Shown here one piece after another: positions 26,456 to 34,615 of a DNA stretch of 64,000 nucleotides. The notes below the pieces were generated by a model. It was not told the origin of the DNA and did not search any database. It saw only the letters and a program-made list of their open reading frames with translations. Both the position numbers and the translations under genes were made by a program. Each line of letters opens with the position of its first letter. Within the stretch, counting starts at the first letter, position 1. Source of the stretch: Catellatospora sichuanensis (GTDB lineage Bacteria; Actinomycetota; Actinomycetes; Mycobacteriales; Micromonosporaceae); assembly GCF_007483665.1 (NCBI RefSeq), contig NZ_VIQO01000026.1, positions 1-64,000 on the forward strand, given 5' to 3'.

Positions 26456-28489
26456 TCAGCGGGTGATGGTGACCGTCTTGGTGTCGGTCGCCGGGATCCG
26501 GACCGTGGTCGCGGAGGCAAAGTCGCTGCCGCCGTACCAGTACTCCCCGTTGTAGGAGTCGAAGACCCTGAACCGGACCTTCTGGTCCAGCACCAGCATC
26601 TGGCAGGTGGACCCGACGCCGCCGTCGCAGGCTCCGGCCTCGTCGCCAGTCGTCGCGTTGTACGCCACGTACCAGCCCGAGGCCGGCGCGTTGACCGTGA
26701 CCGGGGTGCCCTTCTGCAGCTGGATGTCGTAGGTGACCGTCTTGCCGGGCCGGACCTTCACCCGCGTGGCGCCGGGCCGCCCGCCCGAGTTGCCGCTCCA
26801 CTGCGTGGCGTGGTCGTCAGCGTAGAAGCGCAGCGGCCACTGGTACGGGCCGAGCCAGTCGACCGTGTACGTCCCGTTCGCCGCGGCGGGGAACTCGAGG
26901 ACCCCGGATCCGATGCGGTAGCCGAAGTTTCCGAAACTTACCCCGGCGTGCTTCGCGGGAGTGCCGTCGGCGGCCCGGATGGTGCCGGTGATGGCGCCCC
27001 GGCGGTCCAGCTTGATCGTCGGCGCGGTGACCGTCTGCCCCGGCACCGCGGTGATGACCGCGGCCAGCGACTGGTTGCCGGTGCCGCCGTCGGCGGTGAC
27101 CCACTGCGCGCCGTACGGCGACGGGGTGTCCCCGTACGGGTTGCCGAAGGCGAACAGCTGGTAGCCGCCGCCCTTCAGGCCGTTGAGGATCACCTTGCCG
27201 TCCGGACCGCTCCGGTTGCAGCCCTCCCCGAAGGTCGGGCTCGTCGGCACCATCGCCTGCACGCAGATCCCGGAGACGGGTGCGCCGGTGCCGGCGTCGA
27301 CCACCGTGGCGGTGAGCTTCGCGACGGGGGTGAGGGCGACGGCGACCTCGGCGGTCCCGCCCTCGGTGACCGTCACCCGGAACTGTTCCGACGAGAGGTA
27401 GCCGTTTGCGTAGACGTAAACCCACTGGTTGCCGACGGTGACACCCTCGGCCGTGCCGGTACCGTTCACGCCGCTGACCTCGATCTGACCGGCACGGGCG
27501 TGGAACGACGGCAGCGGTGCGCCGGTGAGCGCGTTGGTCACCGTGAACCGCACCGAGCCGGTGGGCAGCAGCACGTCGTCGACCGTGGTGGTCGCGCCGT
27601 CGGTCACGGTGAACAGGTTCGCGGTCTCGTACTCGAACTGCCCGGTGGCGTACTGGTCGATGTGGCGTTCGCCGTCGTAGAACCCGACCCGGTAGCCGGA
27701 GCCGACCAGCACGCCGTCGATGCGGTATGCGCCGTCGGCGTCGGTGGTGGTCTGGTAGTAGGGCCCGTTCTGCATGCTCACCGACACCGACAGGTCGGCG
27801 ATGCCGGCACCGGCGCGGTCGGTGAAGCGGCCTGCGACGGAGCCGGTGGCCATCAGGGTGTCGTCGACGGTCACCGTCTGGCCGACCGCGACCTGGTAGC
27901 GGGTCGCCTCGGCGACGTTCGCCGTGCCCACCGCGTACTGGTAGGCACCCGGAGCGGTCTCGAACCCGACCCGGTATTCACCGGGCAGCACGTGCATGGT
28001 GTACGTGCCGTCGGACTCGGTGTAGCCCCAGGCGCCGCCGGTGTCGGACTCGGCCCGCACGCCGACCGACAGGCCGTTGCCCGCCCGGTCCCGGAACGTG
28101 CCGGTGATGATGCCCGTGGGCAGCAGCTCGTCGTCGACCGTGACCTGACCGCCCGCCGGGACGGCGATACGCGCCGCCTCGTTCCATTCGATGGCCTGGT
28201 ACGCATACTGGCTCGGGTGACCGGACGCGTCGAACTGCACGGTGTAGTCACCGGCGGGCAGGTCGGTCATCTCGTAGCGGCCGTCGCCGTCGGTGCTGGC
28301 CCAGCCCGAGCCGTCGCCGTTGACGGACGAGGCCGACACGGAGGCTCCGACGACCGGCTGGCCGCCGTCCGTGAGCCGCCCGGTGATGGAGCCGTTGGCG
28401 GCCGCCTGGGCCGGCAGCGCCAGCCCCAGGGTCGCCATGCTGATCGCGAGGGCCAGCACGCCCGCGCGTCGCATAGAGGATTTGAACAT
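26456..28489 (-). CDS. Large secreted protein with repeated carboxypeptidase-regulatory-like (Cna_B/PF13620) domains
   Basis: The product has 677 residues. A signal peptide ends near ALPAQAAA (about 28). At least six beta-sandwich repeats follow, each built like GSITGRLTDGGQPVVGASVS then DGRYEMTDLPAGDYTVQF, with variants at GIITGTFRDRAG, GSVAGRFTDRAG and AITGTIRAADGTP. These are transthyretin-like folds used as stalks or adhesion modules. The C-terminal part contains paired Cys residues. There is no LPXTG signal. ATG 28489 follows AAGGACG; the open frame to 28648 is rejected. Transcribed alone on the minus strand behind an inverted repeat at 28529-28583. Confidence 0.85.
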   Translation of the reverse strand: MFKSSMRRAGVLALAISMATLGLALPAQAAANGSITGRLTDGGQPVVGASVSASSVNGDGSGWASTDGDGRYEMTDLPAGDYTVQFDASGHPSQYAYQAIEWNEAARIAVPAGGQVTVDDELLPTGIITGTFRDRAGNGLSVGVRAESDTGGAWGYTESDGTYTMHVLPGEYRVGFETAPGAYQYAVGTANVAEATRYQVAVGQTVTVDDTLMATGSVAGRFTDRAGAGIADLSVSVSMQNGPYYQTTTDADGAYRIDGVLVGSGYRVGFYDGERHIDQYATGQFEYETANLFTVTDGATTTVDDVLLPTGSVRFTVTNALTGAPLPSFHARAGQIEVSGVNGTGTAEGVTVGNQWVYVYANGYLSSEQFRVTVTEGGTAEVAVALTPVAKLTATVVDAGTGAPVSGICVQAMVPTSPTFGEGCNRSGPDGKVILNGLKGGGYQLFAFGNPYGDTPSPYGAQWVTADGGTGNQSLAAVITAVPGQTVTAPTIKLDRRGAITGTIRAADGTPAKHAGVSFGNFGYRIGSGVLEFPAAANGTYTVDWLGPYQWPLRFYADDHATQWSGNSGGRPGATRVKVRPGKTVTYDIQLQKGTPVTVNAPASGWYVAYNATTGDEAGACDGGVGSTCQMLVLDQKVRFRVFDSYNGEYWYGGSDFASATTVRIPATDTKTVTITR

Positions 28490-28528
28490 GCACGTCCTTG
28501 AGGGGTGCGCGAAGCGTCGCCGCGTTCG

Positions 28529-28583
28529 CAGTGTGGAGCCGCCCCGTGATTTCAAACTGCGGCAGCAGACATTCTCCACACTG
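28529..28583. promoter_or_regulatory. Inverted repeat upstream of the surface-protein gene
   Basis: Perfect 10-base arms CAGTGTGGAG (28529-28538) and CTCCACACTG (28574-28583) are separated by 35 bases. They begin 40 bases before the ATG at 28489, so they could be a double operator or a 5'-leader stem. Confidence 0.45.
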
Positions 28584-28663
28584 GATCGCCTTTTCGCGTG
28601 CCCGTTATCGGGCCGGGAGCCACAGCGGCAACGAGGCGGTCCGATCACGACATAAGGCCGTGG

Positions 28664-29269
28664 TCAGACGTGCGCGTTTCCGGCCGGGAGCTGGGCGAGG
28701 TGGCGGTCCACGACGGTCAGCGCGTCCCGATGTGACAGCGCACCGACGAGCACCGGCAGGCGCAGCCCGTCGAGCAGCGCGGCGAGCCGCTGCGCCTCGG
28801 CCGGCGCGTCGATCGCCCACCCGGTGTTCCGGAAGACGGCGCCCAGCGTGTGGATGAAACCCGCGAAGGCGGGGGCCAGTGCGGTCGCGAGTGCAGGTGC
28901 GACCGCGGCCCGGGACAGGAACGCGATGCTGACCTGCACCTCGGCTCGGCTGGCTGCGTCGTAGGGCAGGTATTCGGCCGCGATGGCGCGGAGCACCGCG
29001 GCGGGCTCGCCGGCGGGTTCGCGGTCGAGCCGGTCGCGGACGCGTTCGGCGAAGCGATCATGCACGCTGAGACTCAGCCAGTGCTGCAGCGCGAAGAGCA
29101 GCATCTCGTCCTTGCTGGCGAAGTAGTGCTGGACGGCGCCCATCGACACCCCGGCCTCGTGGGCGACCTCGCGCAGGGAGACCGCGTCGAGGCCCTGCGT
29201 GCCCGTGATGCGCAGCAGCGACTCGACGATGTGGCGGCGGCGCTGATCATGGTCGACCTTGCGGGGCAT
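28664..29269 (-). CDS. TetR-family transcriptional regulator
   Basis: The product has 201 residues. An N-terminal TetR helix-turn-helix spans about 10-57 (RHIVESLLRITGTQGLDAVS, then VAHEAGVSMGAVQHYFASKDE). The C-terminal ligand domain is helical. ATG 29269 is used because conserved sequence starts there; a site GAAGGA lies 13 bases upstream. It is divergent from the alpha/beta hydrolase at 29336, and a perfect palindrome lies between the two starts, so it probably represses both genes. The ligand may be a substrate or product of the hydrolase, by inference. Confidence 0.92.
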   Translation of the reverse strand: MPRKVDHDQRRRHIVESLLRITGTQGLDAVSLREVAHEAGVSMGAVQHYFASKDEMLLFALQHWLSLSVHDRFAERVRDRLDREPAGEPAAVLRAIAAEYLPYDAASRAEVQVSIAFLSRAAVAPALATALAPAFAGFIHTLGAVFRNTGWAIDAPAEAQRLAALLDGLRLPVLVGALSHRDALTVVDRHLAQLPAGNAHV

Positions 29270-29291
29270 GGCCAGAACATATCCTTCTCGG

Positions 29292-29313
29292 TTACAATGC
29301 AGTTGCATTGCAA
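29292..29313. promoter_or_regulatory. TetR operator candidate
   Basis: Perfect 7-base arms CAATGCA (29295-29301) and TGCATTG (29304-29310) around GT extend to 10-base arms with one mismatch. It sits midway in the 66-base divergent gap, overlapping both expected promoters. Confidence 0.7.
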
Positions 29314-29335
29314 ACACTACCGCGGGGAGACCACC

Positions 29336-30241
29336 GTGACCCTACGGACGGCGCACAACGGCGATGTCCAGCTCGCGTACGAGACGTTCGGCGCGCCCGG
29401 CGGCGAGCCACTGCTGCTCATCATGGGCCTGGACTTCCAGATGGTGTACTGGCCGGACGGTCTCTGCCAGGCGCTGGCCGAGCGGGGCTTCCACGTCGCG
29501 CGCTTCGACAACCGGGATGCCGGGCTGTCCACGCACTTCTCCTCACCGGAACCGGAGAACCCGTTCCGGGTGCTGTTCCGGGGCAGCAGCAAGCCGGCCT
29601 ACACCGGATCGGACATGGTCGCCGACGCCCTGGCCGTCATGGACGCCCTCGGCTGGGACTCCGCCCACGTGTGCGGCACCTCCCTGGGCAGCGGACTCGC
29701 ACTGGCCACCGCCGTCCTGCACCCGCAGCGGGTGCGCACCGTCACCGCGGTCATGGGCGCGCCGCCGGGGAGAATCAACATGCTGCGGTACGTGAAGTTC
29801 GGCGTGTTCCCGCGCTTCGCCCGGATCAAGCACCCCGACACCGACGAGGGCGCGATCAGCACCCTGGTCGACATGATCCGGCTGCTGTCGTCCCCACATC
29901 ATCCGTTCGAGCAGGAGTGGGCCCGTTCCGTGGCGGAGATCAGCCACGCCCGGTCCCCGCGCGACCCCGGCACGACGCAGCGCCAGACCGCCGCCGGACT
30001 CAACCTCGGCACGACCGGCCGCCGACTGGGCGAGATCACCGCACCGACCCTGATCATCAACGGCGCGGACGACCCGCTCATCCGACCGTCCGCAGGGGCC
30101 GCACTGGCCCGGCAGATCCCCGGCGCGCAGGCGGTCGTCTACCCCCGCATGGGCCACATCCTGCCCGAACACGTGTGGACCACGATGGCCGACGCCATGA
30201 CGGCACAGGCCGGGCTCGCGGCGGACGACCTCTGCCGCTGA
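29336..30241 (+). CDS. Alpha/beta hydrolase under TetR control
   Basis: The product has 301 residues. Key parts are LLLIMGLDFQMVYW, the RFDNRDAGLSTHF turn, the nucleophile elbow VCGTSLGSGLA (GTSLG with the Ser nucleophile), the acid-side strand LIINGADDPLI and the catalytic His in MGHILPEHVW. This arrangement is typical of aclacinomycin-methylesterase-like and epoxide-hydrolase-like enzymes. GTG 29336 follows GGGGAGA; the frame extends upstream but overlaps the TetR gene. The substrate is unknown. The palindrome at 29292-29313 is close enough to its start to act as operator. Confidence 0.9.
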   Translation: MTLRTAHNGDVQLAYETFGAPGGEPLLLIMGLDFQMVYWPDGLCQALAERGFHVARFDNRDAGLSTHFSSPEPENPFRVLFRGSSKPAYTGSDMVADALAVMDALGWDSAHVCGTSLGSGLALATAVLHPQRVRTVTAVMGAPPGRINMLRYVKFGVFPRFARIKHPDTDEGAISTLVDMIRLLSSPHHPFEQEWARSVAEISHARSPRDPGTTQRQTAAGLNLGTTGRRLGEITAPTLIINGADDPLIRPSAGAALARQIPGAQAVVYPRMGHILPEHVWTTMADAMTAQAGLAADDLCR

Positions 30242-30706
30242 GCGCAGACCGACTCCTGCTGACGCGTCCGACCGGCACTGACCGAACTCCCGGCAGTTTC
30301 TCAGCGGCAGCACACCACGGGCCCGGAAGATCCGGCATGACACCTCCTGCGGCAGACCCGTCGCCCGTATGCCACGACGCACCGCCATCCGGGCCACCCG
30401 GCACCGTCGACAGCTCGCCGATGACCTTCTGGCTGCGGCTGCGGCTGCGGACGAGCTGGCTTTTCGGCAAGCTGGAGCAGTAGATGACGTTGACCGACGA
30501 GGAGCGCTCGATCAACTGAAGGGAAAGGCAGGCGCACGGTTCAAACCACCGCCAGCCGGGTACGCCCCGATGATCGAGGGTGTCGGGCGACGGCGTCGGT
30601 GACTCCTCACGGCGTGGTCGACCCGGCTCGTTCCACGACGCCCCAGGGATCGCGGGAGGACGACTGCCGTGCATCCGGGACCCGTATGAGCCCGCCGGAG
30701 GAGACC
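30242..30706. other. Stretch without a supported gene
   Basis: These 465 bases hold no convincing coding region. A 48-codon frame from ATG 30338 ending SWLFGKLEQ has no good ribosome site and an unremarkable sequence. The last part probably carries the promoter of the YihY-type gene. Confidence 0.5.
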
Positions 30707-31687
30707 GTGTTTCTGCGACCGAAGAATGGCGAGGGCACTCCGCCCGAGGGTCCGGCCGAGCTGAGCCGCCGCGACTGGAAGAACGTGCTCAAACGCACCG
30801 CAAAGGAGTACCAGTCGGACAACCTCAGCGACTGGGCCGCGGCGCTGACCTACCGCTCGGTCATGTCGCTGTTCCCCGCCATCCTGGTGCTCGTCGCGCT
30901 GCTCGGGCTCACCGGCGAGGACACCGCCCAGCGTGCTGTCGACCAGGTCGGCCGATACGCCCCCGGCGCGGTACGCCAGGTGGTCGAGAACGCCCTCGCC
31001 GAGCTGCAGCGTGGCCGCTCCGGCACCGCGGGCCTGGTCGCCCTGCTCGGCGTGCTGCTCGCACTGTGGTCGGCCTCCGGCTACGTGTCGGCGTTCACGC
31101 GCGCCGCCAACGTCATCTACGACGTGCCCGAGGGCCGCTCGTTCCTGAAGCTGCTGCCCGTCCGGCTCGGGGTCACCGTGGTGGCCAGCCTGGCCATCAC
31201 CACGGTCGCGCTGGCGCTGGTGTTCACCGGTCCGGTCGCCCGGCAGGCCGGCGAGTTCCTGCACCTGGGCACCGGTTTCGTGCAGGTGTGGGACATCGTG
31301 AAATGGCCACTGGTCCTCGGGGTGATCGCACTGATCTTCGCGTTGCTGTACTGGGCGTCGCCCAACGCTCGCCAGAGCGGTTGGCGCTGGATCACCCCGG
31401 GCAGTGTGCTCGCCGTGCTGATCTGGCTGATCGCCTCGGCCGGCTTCGCGCTGTACGCGGCCAACTTCGGCTCCTACAACAAGATCTACGGCAGCCTGGC
31501 CGGGGTCATCGTGTTCCTGATCTGGCTGTGGATCGGCAACATCGCCCTGCTGCTGGGTGCCGAACTCGACGCCGAACTGCATCGCGAGCGCGCCATCACG
31601 ACCGGGCATCCAGCCGGCGAGGAGCCCTATCTCGAGCTTCGCGAACAGCCGAAGGACCCCGACCACGACGACCCAGGCCGACGTTGA
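30707..31687 (+). CDS. YihY/BrkB-family inner membrane protein
   Basis: The product has 326 residues and six membrane segments. Family hallmarks are the first hydrophilic part with DNLSDWAAALTYRSVMSLFPAI, the GLVALLGVLLALWSASGYV segment and a C-terminal GVIVFLIWLWIGNIALLLGAELDAEL. A charged tail (EEPYLELREQPKDPDHDD) follows. GTG 30707 is chosen because GGAGGAG lies directly upstream; ATG 30686 is a 7-codon-longer alternative. The family's role (sometimes called ribonuclease BN in error) is unknown. It stands alone and converges on the 31820 gene. Confidence 0.85.
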   Translation: MFLRPKNGEGTPPEGPAELSRRDWKNVLKRTAKEYQSDNLSDWAAALTYRSVMSLFPAILVLVALLGLTGEDTAQRAVDQVGRYAPGAVRQVVENALAELQRGRSGTAGLVALLGVLLALWSASGYVSAFTRAANVIYDVPEGRSFLKLLPVRLGVTVVASLAITTVALALVFTGPVARQAGEFLHLGTGFVQVWDIVKWPLVLGVIALIFALLYWASPNARQSGWRWITPGSVLAVLIWLIASAGFALYAANFGSYNKIYGSLAGVIVFLIWLWIGNIALLLGAELDAELHRERAITTGHPAGEEPYLELREQPKDPDHDDPGRR

Positions 31688-31819
31688 ACCCGCTCGACAC
31701 ACGCCACCTTTGAGCCGGGAGCCGTTCCAGCCCGCAGTCCCCGCAGACGAAAGCGGCGACATCGACAAGAACGCACTCGCGAACAAAGCCGCGTTCCGGG
31801 TGGCCCGGGTGACCACGCC

Positions 31820-32143
31820 TCACCCGGACTCATGGCCCGGGGACGGCCCGCGGTGTGCCGCGTCGGGATCATCGGTCTCCGATGTGGCCAGGGCCGCTCG
31901 CCAGAGACCCTGGCGGAGAGCTTCGTTGGCCTCCCGCCGGTCCTGCCAGGCCGGGCTCATGTCGATGGCCTGCTTCCCTTCGGCGAGGTTCAGGTCGGCC
32001 GCGTGCATGAGCACCCTGATGGAGCCGATCTCGTTGAAACCCTCCGCGCGCAGGAAGGCGATCACATCGTTCAGCGGGATGCCCGCCGCGAGCCGGCCGG
32101 ACACAGCTGCGACCGCTGCGTCGAACTCCTGATCCTTGAGCAC
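31820..32143 (-). CDS. Small hypothetical protein, 107 aa
   Basis: A soluble protein starting at GTG 32143, mainly helical: FDAAVAAVSGRLAAGIPLND, VIAFLRAEGFNEIGSIRVLM and KQAIDMSPAWQDRREANEAL. The C-terminal 25 residues are disordered. I do not recognise the family; the spacing of the helices suggests a UBA-like or small helical bundle. It lies 94 bases after the solenoid gene on the same strand, so the two may share a transcript. Confidence 0.55.
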   Translation of the reverse strand: MLKDQEFDAAVAAVSGRLAAGIPLNDVIAFLRAEGFNEIGSIRVLMHAADLNLAEGKQAIDMSPAWQDRREANEALRQGLWRAALATSETDDPDAAHRGPSPGHESG

Positions 32144-32237
32144 GGCTCAGTATCGCTCGGCGTGGCCGCTACCTTGGCCACGGACCGGACGGCAGGTGAC
32201 CAACCGACGCGCTCGGTACTTGCCGAGTGACGGGTCG

Positions 32238-34406
32238 CTACTCGCCCGACAGGCAGGCACTGGCCACAGCGCCCAGTTGGACGATCCTGGCCGACTCGTC
32301 CTTGATTCGCATCGCGGCGAGGTACGCCTGCACGAGCACCAGACGGCGTCGTTCGGGACCGACCAGCTCCGACAATCGGATGTAGGCGGCTGCTCTGCGC
32401 CTCGGCTTGCCGATTTCGCCTGCCGCCGTGAGCGCCGCGGCGACTGCTGCGGCACGGACGGGGGCGGGCAGGAGTTCGGCGGCGCGCGCCAGGTGTTCGC
32501 AGCGCCGTGCGGGATCGTCGATGGCGATGAGCGCCGACAGCGCGGCCTGCTGCTGCTCGCCGTCGAGGTGTGGGATGAGGGTGGTGAGGACGTCGGGGTG
32601 CTCGTCGGCGTCGTGGAGGAATGTCGCCAGGACTCGGTCGAGCTGGTCGTGGTTGAGGAACGCGCTCAGTCCGACGACGATTCGTGCCCGGTCGTCGCGC
32701 CGGGAGAGGATCTCCAGGAGCGTGTCGATCTGCCCGGCGGTCATGGCCGGCGCGATCCGCATGAGGTCTTCGGGCAGCAGCAGGCCACGATGCGTACGCA
32801 GCGTCGCGAGCGCCCGGTCGATGCTGGATCGCTGCTGGTCGGCAGGCAGGTGCGAGATGCTCACGGACATTGACCGGAACGGGTCGGTGGCGCAGGCGCG
32901 GCCGGCGACTTCCAGGACTTGCTGCTGCTGTTCCGGCTGCAGATACGGCGCGAGCAGCTCCCGTCGCCAGGGATCATCAGTCGCCTGCAGTGTGTCCACG
33001 ACCTTGTCCAGCTGTTCGGGCCGCAGGTGAGGGAGTAGGTCGTGCAGTGCGATGTTGCTGATCAGGTCGTCGGGGTCGGCGTCTTCGACGGCGGACAGGG
33101 CGGCGCGGACGGCACTCGCCCGCTCTTCGTCGGGCAGGTGCGGGATCAGCGCGGCCAGTGCACGGGCACGACCGCCGCAGTCGGTGAGCCGGCAGACGGC
33201 GTTCAGCGCACGGACCAGTTGTTGTCGGTCGAGGTGTGGCGCGAGCCTGCCGAGGTGCGCGGCGACGATGTTGGCGTCGGTGGGGGCGATGGCGTCGTCC
33301 AATACGCCGTCACGCTGTTCGGCGGTCAGGTGCGGTGCGGCCAGGATCAGCATTCCGGTGCGTTCGGCGGGTTTGATCGCTGCTCTGATCCGGTCGAGCG
33401 TGACGGCGAGTTCGGGGGCGCTCAGGTGCGGCGCGAGCCTCTGGAGCAGGTCGTCGGTCAGCCCCCACGCGTCGGCAATCCAGGTGGTGGCGGCCGGTAC
33501 GGCGATCGCTCGCTGCTCGGGCGTGAGCCGGGGCATCAGGGTCGCTATGGCGCCGACGAGGCTCAGGTCTTCGTCGGTGATGATCGCGTCGAAGACGATC
33601 CCGACTTGTGCCGCTGACAGTGGCACTTCCGCAAGTGCGCAGATGAGGCGGCCGCGTGGGTGCTCGTCCAGGACGGGGATCAGGTCGAGAACCTGCTGCA
33701 CCTGGAAGCCGTGAAGGTACGGCAGCAGGTCTTCGAGCAGGCTCACCTGAGCGTGCTGGTCCTGCAGTCCGGCGACCGCGCTGAGGAGCAGGTCGGCGGT
33801 CACCTCTGTCGGCGTCGGGCCGCTGGAGAAGAACGCGGCCGGCGGGTGTACGAAGGCCACCCGGTCTGCGGCGTCACGGTGCAGTTTGACCGCGCGGTTA
33901 CTTTGACGCGCATCGCTCATGCCCCAAATCGCATCGGCGGCTACGGCTCCGTAACGACGTGCCTTCTTGCTTTTCGAGCGCTGGTCCGAGCATCTGTACT
34001 GCTGAACTCCGGGAACAGCGCTGTCACGGACCTTGACGAGCTGTCGCGGGTCCGCGACATTGCTTCCCCGCATCTTTCTGGGCAGTCCGAGGGTCTCGAA
34101 ACCGGGTCCAGCGCAGGGCTTGATTCCCAACTGAGCCCACTTCTCGTCCTGCTCGATCGAAGCGAGTACCGCCTGAAATTGTTCCTGCGCCTCATCGACA
34201 TCGCGGTGGTAGATGAAATGCCACACCCAGAGGTGTCCATCGGACACAACGGCCAGGTGTGGAAGCACATCGAAGTGTTTGACAGCGTCGGCCAGCAGTC
34301 GGCTACCGGGCCGAGCGTCCATCAATGCCGATCCGCGCAGGGCAATCGCGACACTTCGCGCCGGATCGTTGGGATTATCGCCGGTCAGGTCCCCGAACAC
34401 TGTCAT
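32238..34406 (-). CDS. Large helical-repeat (solenoid) protein with LxPHLxxEQ repeats and a novel N-terminal domain
   Basis: The product has 722 residues. From about residue 195 to the end there are some 15 tandem repeats of about 32 residues (28-37), each starting like LAPHLSAPEL, AAPHLTAEQR, LIPHLPDEER, LLPHLRPEQL or LIPHLDGEQQ, followed by a second helix. I recall similar LAPxLPPE repeats as sensor parts of STAND/NACHT-type proteins, but no NTPase domain is present here. The N-terminal 190 residues (starting MTVFGDLTGDNPN, with HLWVWHFIYHRD) are unrecognised. ATG 34406 follows GGAGAAAG. It is divergent from a TPR protein; both may work together. Confidence 0.8.
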   Translation of the reverse strand: MTVFGDLTGDNPNDPARSVAIALRGSALMDARPGSRLLADAVKHFDVLPHLAVVSDGHLWVWHFIYHRDVDEAQEQFQAVLASIEQDEKWAQLGIKPCAGPGFETLGLPRKMRGSNVADPRQLVKVRDSAVPGVQQYRCSDQRSKSKKARRYGAVAADAIWGMSDARQSNRAVKLHRDAADRVAFVHPPAAFFSSGPTPTEVTADLLLSAVAGLQDQHAQVSLLEDLLPYLHGFQVQQVLDLIPVLDEHPRGRLICALAEVPLSAAQVGIVFDAIITDEDLSLVGAIATLMPRLTPEQRAIAVPAATTWIADAWGLTDDLLQRLAPHLSAPELAVTLDRIRAAIKPAERTGMLILAAPHLTAEQRDGVLDDAIAPTDANIVAAHLGRLAPHLDRQQLVRALNAVCRLTDCGGRARALAALIPHLPDEERASAVRAALSAVEDADPDDLISNIALHDLLPHLRPEQLDKVVDTLQATDDPWRRELLAPYLQPEQQQQVLEVAGRACATDPFRSMSVSISHLPADQQRSSIDRALATLRTHRGLLLPEDLMRIAPAMTAGQIDTLLEILSRRDDRARIVVGLSAFLNHDQLDRVLATFLHDADEHPDVLTTLIPHLDGEQQQAALSALIAIDDPARRCEHLARAAELLPAPVRAAAVAAALTAAGEIGKPRRRAAAYIRLSELVGPERRRLVLVQAYLAAMRIKDESARIVQLGAVASACLSGE

Positions 34407-34615
34407 TGAAGCTTTCTCCAGGAAATCTCCAGGGCTGCCGGCCCGGACACGTCCCCGGATATTACTGCAGAGGGTTTGACGGTTTCCGATGCCGCTGTGC
34501 AGAACCGGAACGTCATTCCGGAGTTGACTGCATGTGATGCCGGACGCGTCGGTGCGGGCCGTCGCGACTGATCTTGCCCCCACGGTGTCGTTCCCGGCAC
34601 CTAGACTCCCGCGAC

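Noticed and set aside
30338-30483. 48-codon frame ending SWLFGKLEQ as a small peptide gene
   Set aside because: No ribosome site, no conserved precursor pattern and no processing genes nearby.
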